From NCBI GenBank assembly GCA_029934735.1, contig JAOZLR010000001.1:2351-28718 (forward strand): a DNA stretch of 26,368 nt, written 5' to 3'. A program made the translations under genes and the position numbers. Below are positions 15,305 through 23,089 of this stretch, piece by piece. Under the pieces are notes generated by a model. It had not been told where the DNA came from. It made no database searches and saw nothing but the letters and a program-made list of their open reading frames with translations. The first letter of the stretch is position 1. Each line of letters begins with the position of its first letter. The stretch is from Bacteroidales bacterium. Lineage in GTDB: Bacteria > Bacteroidota > Bacteroidia > Bacteroidales > JAADJA01.

Positions 15305-16375
15305 ATGAAATTTTTAAAAATAATAGGAATCATTCTGGTAGTACTTGTTGCTACCTTTTTTATAGTTGCTGCTTTTCTTCCAAAGCATTTTCATGTTGAA
15401 CAGTCTGTTGTGATTGACAGGCCTGTCGAATACCCTTTTAATCAGGTTAACACATTGAATAACTGGCAAAAATGGTCACCCTTTTCACAGAATGATTCTA
15501 CTATGGTCAATTCCTATACCGGCCCGGCAAGCGGGGTCGGGTCAATTATGTCGTGGAGTAGTAAGAAACAGGGAACAGGCTCAATGAAAATTACCGAGAG
15601 CAACCCATTGAAAAGGATTGGTACAGAGTTAGACTTCGGGGAACAGGGCAAGAGTTTGTCATATTTTAATTTTGTTGAGAAAGATGGAAAGACAACCATT
15701 TTTTGGGGTATGGATACAGACCCAGGCTATCCGGTTGAAAGGGTTGTTTATGCTTTAATGAAAAGTAGTATGGAGGCAGTTTTTGATAAAGGGCTTCAAA
15801 ATTTGAAATCAGTTAGCGAAAGCATTCCCATTGAATCGGGTAAACCGGAAATTTTGTCTTCTGTTGCATTGCTAAAAAGCATTGATAGTGATGCAACGAG
15901 AGGTGATAAAATGCCTGCTCTTTATGCTTTAACGCTTAATGATGTTTTTGTTGCCGTTATTAAGGATTCGTGCACATCTGATGAGATGGGAAAAGCGATG
16001 GAAAGGGATTACGGAAAATTGATGAGTTATATCTTTCAAAACCATAAGGATAGTTTTGGAAAACCGGCAACTTTGTGGTACAGTTATGATGAGGAGACAA
16101 CCTTTGGAGTTTTTGAAGCAGCAATACCTGTAAGCCAGTCGTCTCAAGGCAAAGACAATATTATGATTAAGAAAATGCAACCCAATAAAGTCATAGCAGG
16201 GATTCATTACGGACCATATGAGAATACGATGTATATGTATCAAGCCATTATGAAATATCTGAAAGATAATAATCTTGAGGAAGCCGGCGGTCCCATTGAG
16301 ATATATCTTAATGACCCCTCAACAGAGCCTAACCCTGAAAAATGGGAAACGGTTATTATGTTCCAGGTGAAATAA
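15305..16375 (+). CDS. SRPBCC (polyketide-cyclase-like) and GyrI-like two-domain protein
   Basis: I start this 356-aa protein at 15305, where MKFLKIIGIILVVLVATFF gives a clean N-terminal membrane anchor or uncleaved signal; the longer reading from 15269 only adds a weak leader. Residues about 28-175 look like an SRPBCC ligand-binding fold (FHVEQSVVIDRPVEYPFNQV, then NWQKWSPF). Residues about 200-356 resemble the GyrI-like/AraC effector-binding domain, ending in GPIEIYLNDPSTEPNPEKWE and a final strand. Such proteins bind small molecules; the ligand is unknown. The anchor suggests that the binding domains sit outside the cytoplasm. Confidence 0.8.
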   Translation: MKFLKIIGIILVVLVATFFIVAAFLPKHFHVEQSVVIDRPVEYPFNQVNTLNNWQKWSPFSQNDSTMVNSYTGPASGVGSIMSWSSKKQGTGSMKITESNPLKRIGTELDFGEQGKSLSYFNFVEKDGKTTIFWGMDTDPGYPVERVVYALMKSSMEAVFDKGLQNLKSVSESIPIESGKPEILSSVALLKSIDSDATRGDKMPALYALTLNDVFVAVIKDSCTSDEMGKAMERDYGKLMSYIFQNHKDSFGKPATLWYSYDEETTFGVFEAAIPVSQSSQGKDNIMIKKMQPNKVIAGIHYGPYENTMYMYQAIMKYLKDNNLEEAGGPIEIYLNDPSTEPNPEKWETVIMFQVK

Positions 16376-16447
16376 CAACCTGTGTATTTGCAAGCAACCG
16401 GTATGCTTTATTTCTTTCGGGATAGCCCGCTACCGGAAGCTGAGTTC

Positions 16448-16467
16448 AATGCCGAAACTTCGGTATT
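16448..16467. repeat. Hairpin with CCGAA/TTCGG stem
   Basis: An 8-pair stem (including one G-T) forms around AATGCCGA...TCGGTATT with a 4-base loop, in the 187-base gap between the convergent SRPBCC and PIN genes. No T tract follows. It may work as a weak bidirectional terminator or be a REP-like copy. The neighbouring CGGGATAGCCCG (about 16418-16429) is another small inverted repeat. Confidence 0.35.
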
Positions 16468-16515
16468 CAAATAAGTCATACCAACAAGATGCAGAGATAC
16501 AGATTAAAATATGCC

Positions 16516-16529
16516 GAGCGTGGACACTC
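16516..16529. repeat. Diverged copy of the GAGCGTCCACGCTC repeat
   Basis: GAGCGTGGACACTC is the inverted-orientation equivalent of the palindrome at 11244, with one change in the second arm. It lies just before the end of the PIN gene in non-coding sequence. Confidence 0.5.
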
Positions 16530-16562
16530 TGCACACATAGTGGGGTGAAGTCTCAATTAGCA

Positions 16563-16982
16563 TTAGACCTTTATTAACTTCACAAAACTCTCCGGGGTTA
16601 ATACTCCAATTTCACTTTTCTTATAGTCTTTAACATTCCGGGTGATAATTACTTCGATTTCTCCGTAATTTATTGCAGCAAAGTTTTGCAAAGCATCTTC
16701 AAAGTCTTTAAATTCTGAATTAAGTGCTCTTTCTATCACTAGCCTGTCCATTTGCAGAACATGTGTAATTGTCAATAATTGCTTTAATTTATCAATAACT
16801 TTTTCATGTCTTGCAGTCCGACGTAATAAATAATAAATATTGCTAATTATTACCGGTGTAATAAACCCGTCTAATTGTTTTTGTTCACAGAGGCTTAAAA
16901 TTATTGCTGAATTGTCTGAATATGGTTTTCTGTCGAAGAAAAAGTCAAGTATTACATCTGTGTCAATCAATATTCTTTTCAT
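16563..16982 (-). CDS. PIN-domain toxin, VapC-like
   Basis: This 139-aa PIN-domain protein is probably the ribonuclease toxin of a type II toxin-antitoxin pair. The first acidic cluster is DTDVILDFF (Asp7), the third is Asp96 in FEDALQNFAA, and the last is in ITRNVKDY (Asn116, Asp119). The second acidic position, normally Glu, appears as Asn48 in ITPVIISNIYYLLRR, as in some Bacteroidota PIN proteins. It overlaps the antitoxin gene by 4 bases (16979-16982), the normal arrangement with the antitoxin first. RNA targets are unknown. Confidence 0.85.
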   Translation of the reverse strand: MKRILIDTDVILDFFFDRKPYSDNSAIILSLCEQKQLDGFITPVIISNIYYLLRRTARHEKVIDKLKQLLTITHVLQMDRLVIERALNSEFKDFEDALQNFAAINYGEIEVIITRNVKDYKKSEIGVLTPESFVKLIKV

Positions 16983-17227
16983 ACCTTGTATTTTTCAGAA
17001 AGTCCTTCTGATAATTCTTCTTTATAATTAAAATATTCAGGTGCTTTGAAACTTCCTCGTAATGAATTTACAAGAGGTGAAATATCTTCAATAACCCTCT
17101 GCTCCGTTGTAATTGCTCTTAGATAGCTCTCAATTATATCTGATAAACTCCGTCCTTTATCTTTTGCATAAGATTTTGCTTTCTCAATAATGGATTGTTC
17201 GATTGTCAGTGTTAATTTTGTATTCAT
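16979..17227 (-). CDS. Antitoxin of the PIN-domain pair, DUF6364/RHH-like
   Basis: This 82-aa protein begins NTKLTLTIEQSIIEKAKSYA and then KGRSLSDIIESYL, the strand-helix-helix pattern of ribbon-helix-helix DNA-binding antitoxins (DUF6364-like). The C-terminal half, with FKAPEYFNYKEEL, would wrap the toxin. It is the first gene of the pair and overlaps the toxin gene by four bases. Such antitoxins usually repress their own promoter, here the TATCTTTGC box at 17252-17260. The nearby sequence ACACGTGCAAAG...ACGTCCGTGCAAA contains a repeated CGTGCAAA that could be operator half-sites, which is inference. Confidence 0.82.
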   Translation of the reverse strand: MNTKLTLTIEQSIIEKAKSYAKDKGRSLSDIIESYLRAITTEQRVIEDISPLVNSLRGSFKAPEYFNYKEELSEGLSEKYKV

Positions 17228-17251
17228 AAGTCAATATTTAATATTACACGT

Positions 17252-17260
17252 GCAAAGATA
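17252..17260 (-). promoter_or_regulatory. -7 box of the toxin-antitoxin pair
   Basis: The minus strand reads TATCTTTGC, 25 bases before the ATG at 17227. CGTGCAAA occurs at this site and again about 25 bases further upstream (near 17276-17283); this spacing is a possible autoregulator site. Confidence 0.45.
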
Positions 17261-17317
17261 ATAAATTTTATACGTCCGTGCAAATATATTTTGAAACTGG
17301 CAGTATTAACTGATCAT

Positions 17318-17370
17318 TTAAGTGGTACTCTTAAGACTGAAATGGGTGGCAAGCATAGACCAAAATAACC
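17318..17370. other. Possible degraded insertion-sequence end
   Basis: The stretch AAGTGGTACTCTTAAGACTG followed by AAATGGGTGGCAAG and AGACCAAAATAACC resembles, from memory, terminal repeats of IS21-type elements in Bacteroidota. No transposase gene is adjacent. A 62-codon frame starting with GTG through it is not convincing. If real, it is a solo end. The rest of 17371-17528 shows nothing I can interpret. Confidence 0.2.
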
Positions 17371-17528
17371 AAAACTCCTACTACACAAGACAGACTTTAG
17401 TAGAAAGCGTCACCCAAAGCCTTCTTTTTACTGATGTCAAATCAGATATGTTTTTATCCATAATAAAACTGTTTATTAGAAAAAAACTAAGATTTAGTCT
17501 AATTGAATAAGGTCAGGGTTTGAATTCC

Positions 17529-17669
17529 TCAATATCTTGGCCCTTCGTCCCAAAAGTTTTTATACTCCTCGGCAAGGTCTTTATTTACCTCTGGAATAGC
17601 AAGGCTTTCGTGACAAACCGGACAGAAAAAATCAAATATTTTATAAGTTAATCTGAAATATTTTAAGTT
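17529..17669 (-). pseudogene. C-terminal remnant of a zinc-ribbon-like protein
   Basis: On the minus strand an open frame of about 46 codons, without any Met or other plausible start, ends at the TGA at 17529-17531. It encodes FDFFCPVCHESLAIPEVNK and ends FWDEGPRY, compact and protein-like with a CPVC pair. The frame is closed upstream by TAA at 17670-17672, directly under the promoter of the next plus-strand gene. I read it as the surviving tail of a gene whose 5' end was lost, perhaps by the same event that left the IS-like end nearby. A chance frame is possible. Confidence 0.35.
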
Positions 17670-17675
17670 TTAGTT

Positions 17676-17684
17676 TACTTTTGT
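17676..17684 (+). promoter_or_regulatory. -7 box of the DUF4831 gene
   Basis: TACTTTTGT is an exact TAnnTTTG match and ends 40 bases before the ATG at 17725. Confidence 0.42.
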
Positions 17685-17724
17685 GTATCGTTAATAAATA
17701 ATATGTTGTAACCAAATAGTAGCT

Positions 17725-18906
17725 ATGATGTCTGCAATAAAAATATTCAAAAGAGGAATCAGCCTCTCCATTTTATTATTCGGATTTCTCTGTTCGGTGG
17801 GGCAGGTTAATGTTTATCACGTATCCGAATCAACCGACCTTAGCGGTAAGAAAGGGTTTTTTTATGCTCTTCCTCAAACAATTATTCGTGTTGATGTTAC
17901 TGTTGTAAAGCACGAGCATCTGAAAGGTCCTTATGCTGAATATGCTGCAAAATATCTCGATCTTGAAGATGTTATAATGAATGATTATGATGAATATGAA
18001 ATAACCGGCATTGAATTAAACACGATTGCCGTTCCTGATCCTTCTCAATATTATTTTGCCGAAGTTGATCCAAAAGCAACTAAAGATGGTAAGGCTAAGC
18101 TCTTTTCGTTGACCGAATCCGGCCTTGCAATGGGACTGAATGGAACTATTGATGCCGAAGCACTGAAGGAGCTAACAGGTAAGAGTGCTGATTTTTCAGG
18201 AGCTTACAAAGACCTATTCAAATATTTCGCTGAGACTAACCTTTATGAGCAAACAGATACAATTATTAAAAAGGTTGTTGTTGACACCGCGGTTATTGAA
18301 AAAAAATATTTTGACCATAAATGGGTTGAAAAGTCAGACGAGCAGAAAGCAATTGAGGCTGCCAATATGATTAGCAAGATCAGGGAGAACCGTTTTAACC
18401 TACTTACAGGCTATCAGGAAGTGGCTTACGATGCCGGAAGTATAACATATATGGATGAACAACTTAAGCAGATGGAATGGGATTATCTTACTTTGTTTAC
18501 AGGCCTTTCGATAGACAAAACATATAAATATACCTTTACAGCCCTGCCTAAGGCTGATGCTGAAAGCACGTTAGTACCCGTTTTTTCATTTTCGGAGCGC
18601 AATGGTGTTGCAGGTGTGAACGCTTCAGGTGGAGAAAAAGTGAATCTCAAAATCGAAAAAACAGGAGATATCGGGCAATTATCAGACAAGGTTGCATCAA
18701 TGAATCAGGATGGTATAGATGGACAGGGGTTTTATTACAGAATACCTGAGACTGCTATTGTAAGTCTAAAAGTGAATAAGGATATAAAAGTTCAGAAAAT
18801 ATGCGCCATCAGCCAGCTTGGTGTTGTTATTGCTTTACCGGCAAATGCCTCTGTTGTACAGTTTCATCCTGAAACGGGTGGTATCAGGACTGTTATTTTG
18901 GAGTAG
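17725..18906 (+). CDS. DUF4831 family exported protein
   Basis: This 393-aa protein starts with a signal peptide (hydrophobic core LSILLFGFLCSVG, residues about 13-25) and then NVYHVSESTD. The segment GFFYALPQTIIRVDVTVVK followed by GPYAEYAAKYLDLEDVI is the signature I associate with DUF4831, an uncharacterised Bacteroidota family. No lipobox Cys follows the signal core, so it is probably soluble in the periplasm or associated with the outer membrane. The start could be 17725 or the next codon, also ATG. It stands alone and ends at a strong bidirectional terminator shared with the convergent T9SS gene. Function unknown. Confidence 0.82.
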   Translation: MMSAIKIFKRGISLSILLFGFLCSVGQVNVYHVSESTDLSGKKGFFYALPQTIIRVDVTVVKHEHLKGPYAEYAAKYLDLEDVIMNDYDEYEITGIELNTIAVPDPSQYYFAEVDPKATKDGKAKLFSLTESGLAMGLNGTIDAEALKELTGKSADFSGAYKDLFKYFAETNLYEQTDTIIKKVVVDTAVIEKKYFDHKWVEKSDEQKAIEAANMISKIRENRFNLLTGYQEVAYDAGSITYMDEQLKQMEWDYLTLFTGLSIDKTYKYTFTALPKADAESTLVPVFSFSERNGVAGVNASGGEKVNLKIEKTGDIGQLSDKVASMNQDGIDGQGFYYRIPETAIVSLKVNKDIKVQKICAISQLGVVIALPANASVVQFHPETGGIRTVILE

Positions 18907-18960
18907 CAGGGTTTTTTCTCATATGAATGGACAGTCTGACAAACCCGCTAATGATTTATA

Positions 18961-18986
18961 GACAACGAGACAGCGTCTACGTTGTC
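18961..18986. repeat. GACAACG/CGTTGTC palindrome, possibly related to the dispersed repeat
   Basis: The arms GACAACG (18961-18967) and CGTTGTC (18980-18986) pair perfectly over a 12-base spacer that contains AGCGTCTACG. The inner AGCGTCTACG resembles AGCGTCCACG of the repeat at 11244, so it may be a diverged relative. Confidence 0.4.
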
Positions 18987-19047
18987 ATTTGTATTAGAAA
19001 TATCTTGCTGTCAAACCCAATTACTTGATAAGTATAGATAGCTTTAT

Positions 19048-19087
19048 AACAAAAAAACCGAAGAGTTCATTCTTCGGTTTTTTTGTT
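19048..19087. terminator. Bidirectional intrinsic terminator
   Basis: A perfect stem AACAAAAAAACCGAAGA / TCTTCGGTTTTTTTGTT (17 pairs, 6-base loop GTTCAT) has A runs on one side and T runs on the other, so it works in both directions. It sits between the convergent DUF4831 and T9SS genes. Confidence 0.9.
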
Positions 19088-19106
19088 GAACTATATAAAT
19101 GACAAG

Positions 19107-20840
19107 TTATCTTATAAGTACAAGACTTACAGTTCTTGTATTTGCTCCTGATGTCAGGCGGCAATAATAGACACCTTCTGCAAGGTCTGCATCAGCTGCA
19201 AATGTTACATTGTAACTGCCAGCCTGTTGCGATTCGTTTACAACTGTTTTTACCTCTTTACCATAAATATCGAATATAGACAAGTTAACAATACCTGTTT
19301 TATTCAAACTGTATCTGATTGTAACCTTTTCTTTAAAGGGGTTAGGATAAGCACTAACCGAGACAAAATCTGTTTTTTGTGGATTATCTCCTATGCCGGT
19401 AAGCTGTGGAGTAATTCTTCCGTAATAGACATCCTGCTCACCGTTTAGAGTGCTTGCCCAGGCGAGGTGTGCGCTGCTCTCGTCGGAAACCATATCGAAG
19501 TAGTCTCCCATTTTATTTTGGTTTGGCCATCCTTCATGTGGATCGAAAGCATCTGACAATCTTTCATTTACAGACCATGTCTCTCCCTGATCTAGAGAAT
19601 ACGAATAATAAAGTGAAGACCAGTATATTCCAGGGTTATTATCGCGTGTATCAAGCCAGACTACGTCAATACGTCCGTTTGGTGCAACTGACATTGTGCC
19701 GAACCACTGGACATTACTTGTTCCGAAGTCATCATTAATCTTTATCGGAGCTGTCCAGAAACTTCCACCATCAGTACTTTTAATAAACATCACATCTCCA
19801 TCGTCAGAATTTGAGCTTCGTTTAACAGATGCACAAACGTAAACATTGCCGTGTCCGGGTCCACCTGACTTGTCAACATCAATCCAAGCTTGTCCAAGCA
19901 ATCCTGCAGGATTAACATCTGTCCATCCGGTAAGGTATCCATCAAGATTAATGGATACATAATTTTCCCATGTAGGTATGGTGCCTGAATTCATTGCATT
20001 AGTTGATTTGACGACAATCATATCACTATAACCACCTCCTCCAACTGTGTACAGATTTCCATCTGCATCCACAGCAAGTGTTCCCCAATATGGAGAGCCG
20101 CTAATTTCGGTACAATCTTCATAACTCACACCCTCGTCAACAGAGCGAGTGAAAAATCCGGGATAGCAAATACTATATGATTGGTTCCAGTTTGCATAAA
20201 TGTTTCCATCTCCTTCTCCTCCGGTTCCGTCGATCCTCATCCATTGCTTATCTCCACCTTGAGCAAATGCAGTATCAACCCATTCAATACCACCAACTTC
20301 GGTTTTATATACATCGCACCAGTAGTTGCTATTGTCATCCTTTGTAAGGCTATTGTAATAAAATCTGCCTTCACTATCAACATCAAGAACCGGATCGGAA
20401 CGGAAAACGCCAGGATCAATAACGCCTGGGAAAGTCCAGGTTTCCCCACCATCAAGTGTATATCCGTAACCTGCCTGACGAAAATTGCTGCTTACATTAT
20501 CAAATTGTCTCCACCCGATTGCCATTCTGTTAAGATCCGCTGGATCAACTGCAATGGATGGTTCATTGCCCGCATCACCGAGAATATTTTCACCGGTTTC
20601 GTTTACATTGACCTGTGTCATAAAAAAGATGCTGTTTTCATAATGATATGCAGGAGAGGTTTCCCCTTTTGTATTCGGCATATATTTGTCATCAGGTGTC
20701 TCATTATGCATTAAATCTATTTTGTCTCTTGAGATTCCATTTTGGGCAAATGAGAGTGCAGGTGCTAGTATTAGAATGCCAAATAGTAAAACTATGCTAC
20801 TCAGTCTGTTGTGATTTGTTTTTGTAAAAAACTTTTTCAT
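19107..20840 (-). CDS. T9SS type A sorting domain protein with sialidase-like (BNR) repeats
   Basis: This 577-aa exported protein has a signal peptide (about residues 1-33, ending LSFAQ). The middle (about 60-480) shows repeated beta-propeller blades with BNR/Asp-box-like signatures, such as YTLDGGETWTFP, KSTDGGSFWTAPIK and YSLDQGETWSVNERL. The last 80 or so residues form the T9SS type A sorting domain: SAYPNPFKEKVTIRYSLNK, then FDIYGKEVKTV and a final strand ending VSLVLIR. The cargo would cross the outer membrane through the type IX system and be attached to the surface or released. Enzymatic activity is not evident, because propellers of this kind often bind rather than cleave. The gene is monocistronic. 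Confidence 0.9.
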   Translation of the reverse strand: MKKFFTKTNHNRLSSIVLLFGILILAPALSFAQNGISRDKIDLMHNETPDDKYMPNTKGETSPAYHYENSIFFMTQVNVNETGENILGDAGNEPSIAVDPADLNRMAIGWRQFDNVSSNFRQAGYGYTLDGGETWTFPGVIDPGVFRSDPVLDVDSEGRFYYNSLTKDDNSNYWCDVYKTEVGGIEWVDTAFAQGGDKQWMRIDGTGGEGDGNIYANWNQSYSICYPGFFTRSVDEGVSYEDCTEISGSPYWGTLAVDADGNLYTVGGGGYSDMIVVKSTNAMNSGTIPTWENYVSINLDGYLTGWTDVNPAGLLGQAWIDVDKSGGPGHGNVYVCASVKRSSNSDDGDVMFIKSTDGGSFWTAPIKINDDFGTSNVQWFGTMSVAPNGRIDVVWLDTRDNNPGIYWSSLYYSYSLDQGETWSVNERLSDAFDPHEGWPNQNKMGDYFDMVSDESSAHLAWASTLNGEQDVYYGRITPQLTGIGDNPQKTDFVSVSAYPNPFKEKVTIRYSLNKTGIVNLSIFDIYGKEVKTVVNESQQAGSYNVTFAADADLAEGVYYCRLTSGANTRTVSLVLIR

Positions 20841-20888
20841 AATTATTTTTCTTTTAAAACATTAAAGTATATGTGATTTATATATTGG

Positions 20889-20897
20889 ACAAATGTA
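20889..20897 (-). promoter_or_regulatory. -7 box of the T9SS gene
   Basis: The minus strand reads TACATTTGT, 49 bases before the ATG at 20840. It matches TAnnTTTG. No separate terminator is visible in the 132 bases between this gene and kdsA. Confidence 0.38.
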
Positions 20898-20972
20898 TGT
20901 GTTTTTTGGTTGTATGCAGTCGAAATATTGTTTATGTTATGTCAGAAGTAATTATATACCCAAGTTTCGTTA

Positions 20973-21779
20973 TTATAGTACTTTTCTGATCTTAACAAGT
21001 TTTCCCAGAAGATCTTCCAGAAGATTAAGTGGCAACATATTGGCGCCGTCGGAAAGGGCGTTTGCAGTGTCGGGGTGTGTTTCTATGAAAAGTCCGTCAA
21101 TACCAACTGCTATTCCAGCTTTAGCGATGATTTCAATAAGCTCTGGTTGGCCTCCAGTTACTCCTGCTGCCTGGTTTGGTCTTTGAAGTGAGTGGGTGCA
21201 GTCCAGAATGACCGGAACATTCAATGATTGCATTGCCGGTATTCCTCTATAATCAACAACGAGATCCTGATACCCAAATGTAGTACCTCTTTCTGTAAGC
21301 ATAATCTTGTTATTACCTGAGTCCAGAACCTTCTGAACGGCATACTTCATAGCCTCTGGCGATAAAAACTGCCCCTTTTTGATATTTACAACCTTACCGG
21401 TCTTTGCTGCTGCTACCAACAAATCTGTCTGCCGGCAAAGGAAAGCTGGAATTTGTAATACATCAACAAATTCGGCAGCAAGTCTTGCCTCTTCAGGACT
21501 ATGTACATCAGTAAGAATGGGAATATTGAGCTCGTCTCTGACCTTTTTAATTACCTCAAGTCCTTTCAGGTCACCTATTCCGGTAAAAGAATCCAGCCGT
21601 GAACGGTTTGCCTTATTGTATGAGGCTTTAAAAATGTAGGGAATTTGCAGCTTGTCGGTTATAGCCATTATTTTTCGGGCTATCTCAAGAGGCATAGTCT
21701 CATTTTCCACAACACACGGACCGGCAATTAGAAAAAAGTTACCGGAATCTTTATATCTTAATAATGGAATGTCAAACAT
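20973..21779 (-). CDS. kdsA: 3-deoxy-8-phosphooctulonate synthase (KDO-8-P synthase)
   Basis: KdsA condenses phosphoenolpyruvate with arabinose 5-phosphate to give KDO-8-phosphate, an early step in the LPS inner core, in the cytoplasm. The 268-aa chain has the full signature: FFLIAGPCVVENE near the N terminus, FKASYNKANRSR, LTDVHSPEEA, LQIPAFLCRQTDL, VNIKKGQFLSPEAM, LTERGTTFGYQDLVVDYR and LDCTHSLQRPN. Length is normal. I see no other KDO or lipid A gene in the window, so it is not in an LPS cluster here. A TATATTTGT box is upstream. Confidence 0.97.
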   Translation of the reverse strand: MFDIPLLRYKDSGNFFLIAGPCVVENETMPLEIARKIMAITDKLQIPYIFKASYNKANRSRLDSFTGIGDLKGLEVIKKVRDELNIPILTDVHSPEEARLAAEFVDVLQIPAFLCRQTDLLVAAAKTGKVVNIKKGQFLSPEAMKYAVQKVLDSGNNKIMLTERGTTFGYQDLVVDYRGIPAMQSLNVPVILDCTHSLQRPNQAAGVTGGQPELIEIIAKAGIAVGIDGLFIETHPDTANALSDGANMLPLNLLEDLLGKLVKIRKVL

Positions 21780-21799
21780 AATGTTTTATTTTATTGAGC

Positions 21800-21808
21800 A
21801 CAAATATA
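21800..21808 (-). promoter_or_regulatory. -7 box of kdsA
   Basis: The minus strand reads TATATTTGT, 21 bases before the ATG at 21779. Confidence 0.42.
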
Positions 21809-21849
21809 CATATTTCAAAAAAACACCTGTATATATTAATAAGAGTGGG

Positions 21850-21865
21850 CAAGCGTCCACGCTTG
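21850..21865. repeat. CAAGCGTCCACGCTTG palindrome
   Basis: This perfect 16-base palindrome (arms CAAGCGT/ACGCTTG around CC) keeps the core AGCGTCCACGCT of the repeat downstream of the MATE gene, with the outer bases changed in a compensating way. It lies in the 131-base gap between kdsA and a lipoprotein gene. Compensating changes on both arms suggest that the hairpin is what matters. Confidence 0.6.
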
Positions 21866-21910
21866 CATGAAAAAACTGAAAGAACAAAAATATACATTTA
21901 TAATCTGATA

Positions 21911-22501
21911 TTACTCAACAAACTCAAATGCTTCCACAAGGGTTTTTAGCGAACATATCCGTTTTTCCCAATCCCCTGATTTGTAAACAAGTGTTTGCAG
22001 AAGATATATCTCATTTACATCCGGCTTTTTAATGTAAACCACATTGCTGACAATGAACACATCATCTTCTTTCATCTCAAAGGCGAGCCAGTAGCTTTTT
22101 TGATCGTTAACTTCTATTATACCCGTTTCAAGAAGATTGAATACTGCGGACTTCTTCATTGATTTGATTTCATTTCTGAAATATGTTTCAAGTGAATCGG
22201 TTGTTTTATAGCCCGAAACCGAAAGAGACATCAGCTTTGAATTATCATTGTCAATATCCAGGGCATTAGTGCCGAATATTCCATAAATAGTATCGGAATA
22301 GACCTCCTGAATATCCCAGCTATATGGCATTGTAATCATAAATTTATTCCCCGGATCTCCAATGGTTATCAGGTCGCCAAAATCAGAATCGTCACTGCAA
22401 TTATTATAACTTTCAGATACCGGAATACCCTCAAATGTTTTTCTTGAATGGCATCCAGAAACTGTTATGACAATAATTGTAAAAAATAAGAGTCTCTTCA
22501 T
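21911..22501 (-). CDS. Lipoprotein of unknown function
   Basis: This 196-aa protein has a lipoprotein signal peptide (MKRLLFFTIIVITVSGC, lipid-modified Cys17). The mature part includes GDPGNKFMITMPYSWDIQEV and later FEMKEDDVFIVSNVVYIKKP. The arrangement suggests a single alpha-beta domain such as the PsbP-like or Mog1/PsbP fold of short lipoproteins, but I cannot assign it with confidence. It is probably anchored to a membrane facing the periplasm. It is monocistronic and lies between kdsA and the defence locus. A TACCTTTGC box precedes it by 16 bases. Confidence 0.75.
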   Translation of the reverse strand: MKRLLFFTIIVITVSGCHSRKTFEGIPVSESYNNCSDDSDFGDLITIGDPGNKFMITMPYSWDIQEVYSDTIYGIFGTNALDIDNDNSKLMSLSVSGYKTTDSLETYFRNEIKSMKKSAVFNLLETGIIEVNDQKSYWLAFEMKEDDVFIVSNVVYIKKPDVNEIYLLQTLVYKSGDWEKRICSLKTLVEAFEFVE

Positions 22502-22517
22502 TTAACGATATATTTCT

Positions 22518-22526
22518 GCAAAGGTA
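22518..22526 (-). promoter_or_regulatory. -7 box of the lipoprotein gene
   Basis: The minus strand reads TACCTTTGC, 17 bases before the ATG at 22501, with the same sequence and distance as the box before the 89-aa gene. Confidence 0.45.
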
Positions 22527-22630
22527 CATTTCTGAGTTTGTTTTTTCCATATTGTTTGAAATAAAAATTTTATAGAAACAAATAAGCAAATAACTTCCTT
22601 TTGAAAATATGCGTTGTTGATGAGTTTTAT

Positions 22631-22639
22631 TATTTTTGC
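22631..22639 (+). promoter_or_regulatory. -7 box of the vsr-dcm operon
   Basis: TATTTTTGC matches TAnnTTTG and ends 27 bases before the ATG at 22667. It is the only such box I see before the vsr-to-Z1 run, so those genes probably share it. Confidence 0.4.
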
Positions 22640-22666
22640 TGATATTTTAGAATGTTTATCTGAATT

Positions 22667-23089
22667 ATGTCTGACGTACATGACAAAATAACTAGGAGTT
22701 ATAATATGTCAATGATAAAGGGTAAAGATACAAAACCTGAAATTATTGTAAGGAAATTTTTGTTTCAGAATGGATTCAGATACAGAATCAATTTTACAAA
22801 ATTGCCAGGAAAACCTGACATTGTCTTGCCAAAGTACAAAACCGTTATTTTTATTAACGGGTGTTTTTGGCATGGACATAAAAATTGCAACTATTTTGTA
22901 GTTCCAAAAACCAGAACAAAATGGTGGATAGAAAAAATAAACAAAACCAAAGAACGTGATGTTTTGATAATGAATGAATTGAAAAAACTCGGATGGAGAA
23001 TATTTGTTATATGGGAATGTGAATTAAAAAGGGTAAAAAGAGATAAAATTTTTGAAAAATTATTACTATTTTTGAAAAAATTAAACTGA
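22667..23089 (+). CDS. vsr: Very short patch repair endonuclease (Vsr)
   Basis: Vsr nicks DNA 5' to the T of T-G mismatches that arise when a 5-methylcytosine deaminates, protecting the genome from mutation at its partner methyltransferase's sites. The 140-aa protein has the family landmarks: MSMIKGKDTKPE (14-25), LPGKPDIVLPKYK with catalytic Asp51, GCFWHGHKNC (65-74), TRTKWWIEKI and VIWECEL. The zinc ligands appear as Cys66, His71, Cys74 and Cys118. The usual HGCFW is NGCFW here. Its stop codon overlaps the methyltransferase start (TGATG), so translation is coupled and Vsr probably serves that enzyme's recognition site. Confidence 0.95.
   Translation: MSDVHDKITRSYNMSMIKGKDTKPEIIVRKFLFQNGFRYRINFTKLPGKPDIVLPKYKTVIFINGCFWHGHKNCNYFVVPKTRTKWWIEKINKTKERDVLIMNELKKLGWRIFVIWECELKRVKRDKIFEKLLLFLKKLN

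Noticed and set aside
17322..17510. 62-codon plus-strand frame starting with GTG
   Set aside because: It has no recognisable protein pattern and starts inside a possible IS end; treated as non-coding.
20181..20714. 177-codon plus-strand open frame
   Set aside because: It is antisense to the propeller region of the T9SS cargo gene; its translation is Ile/Cys-rich without domain features.
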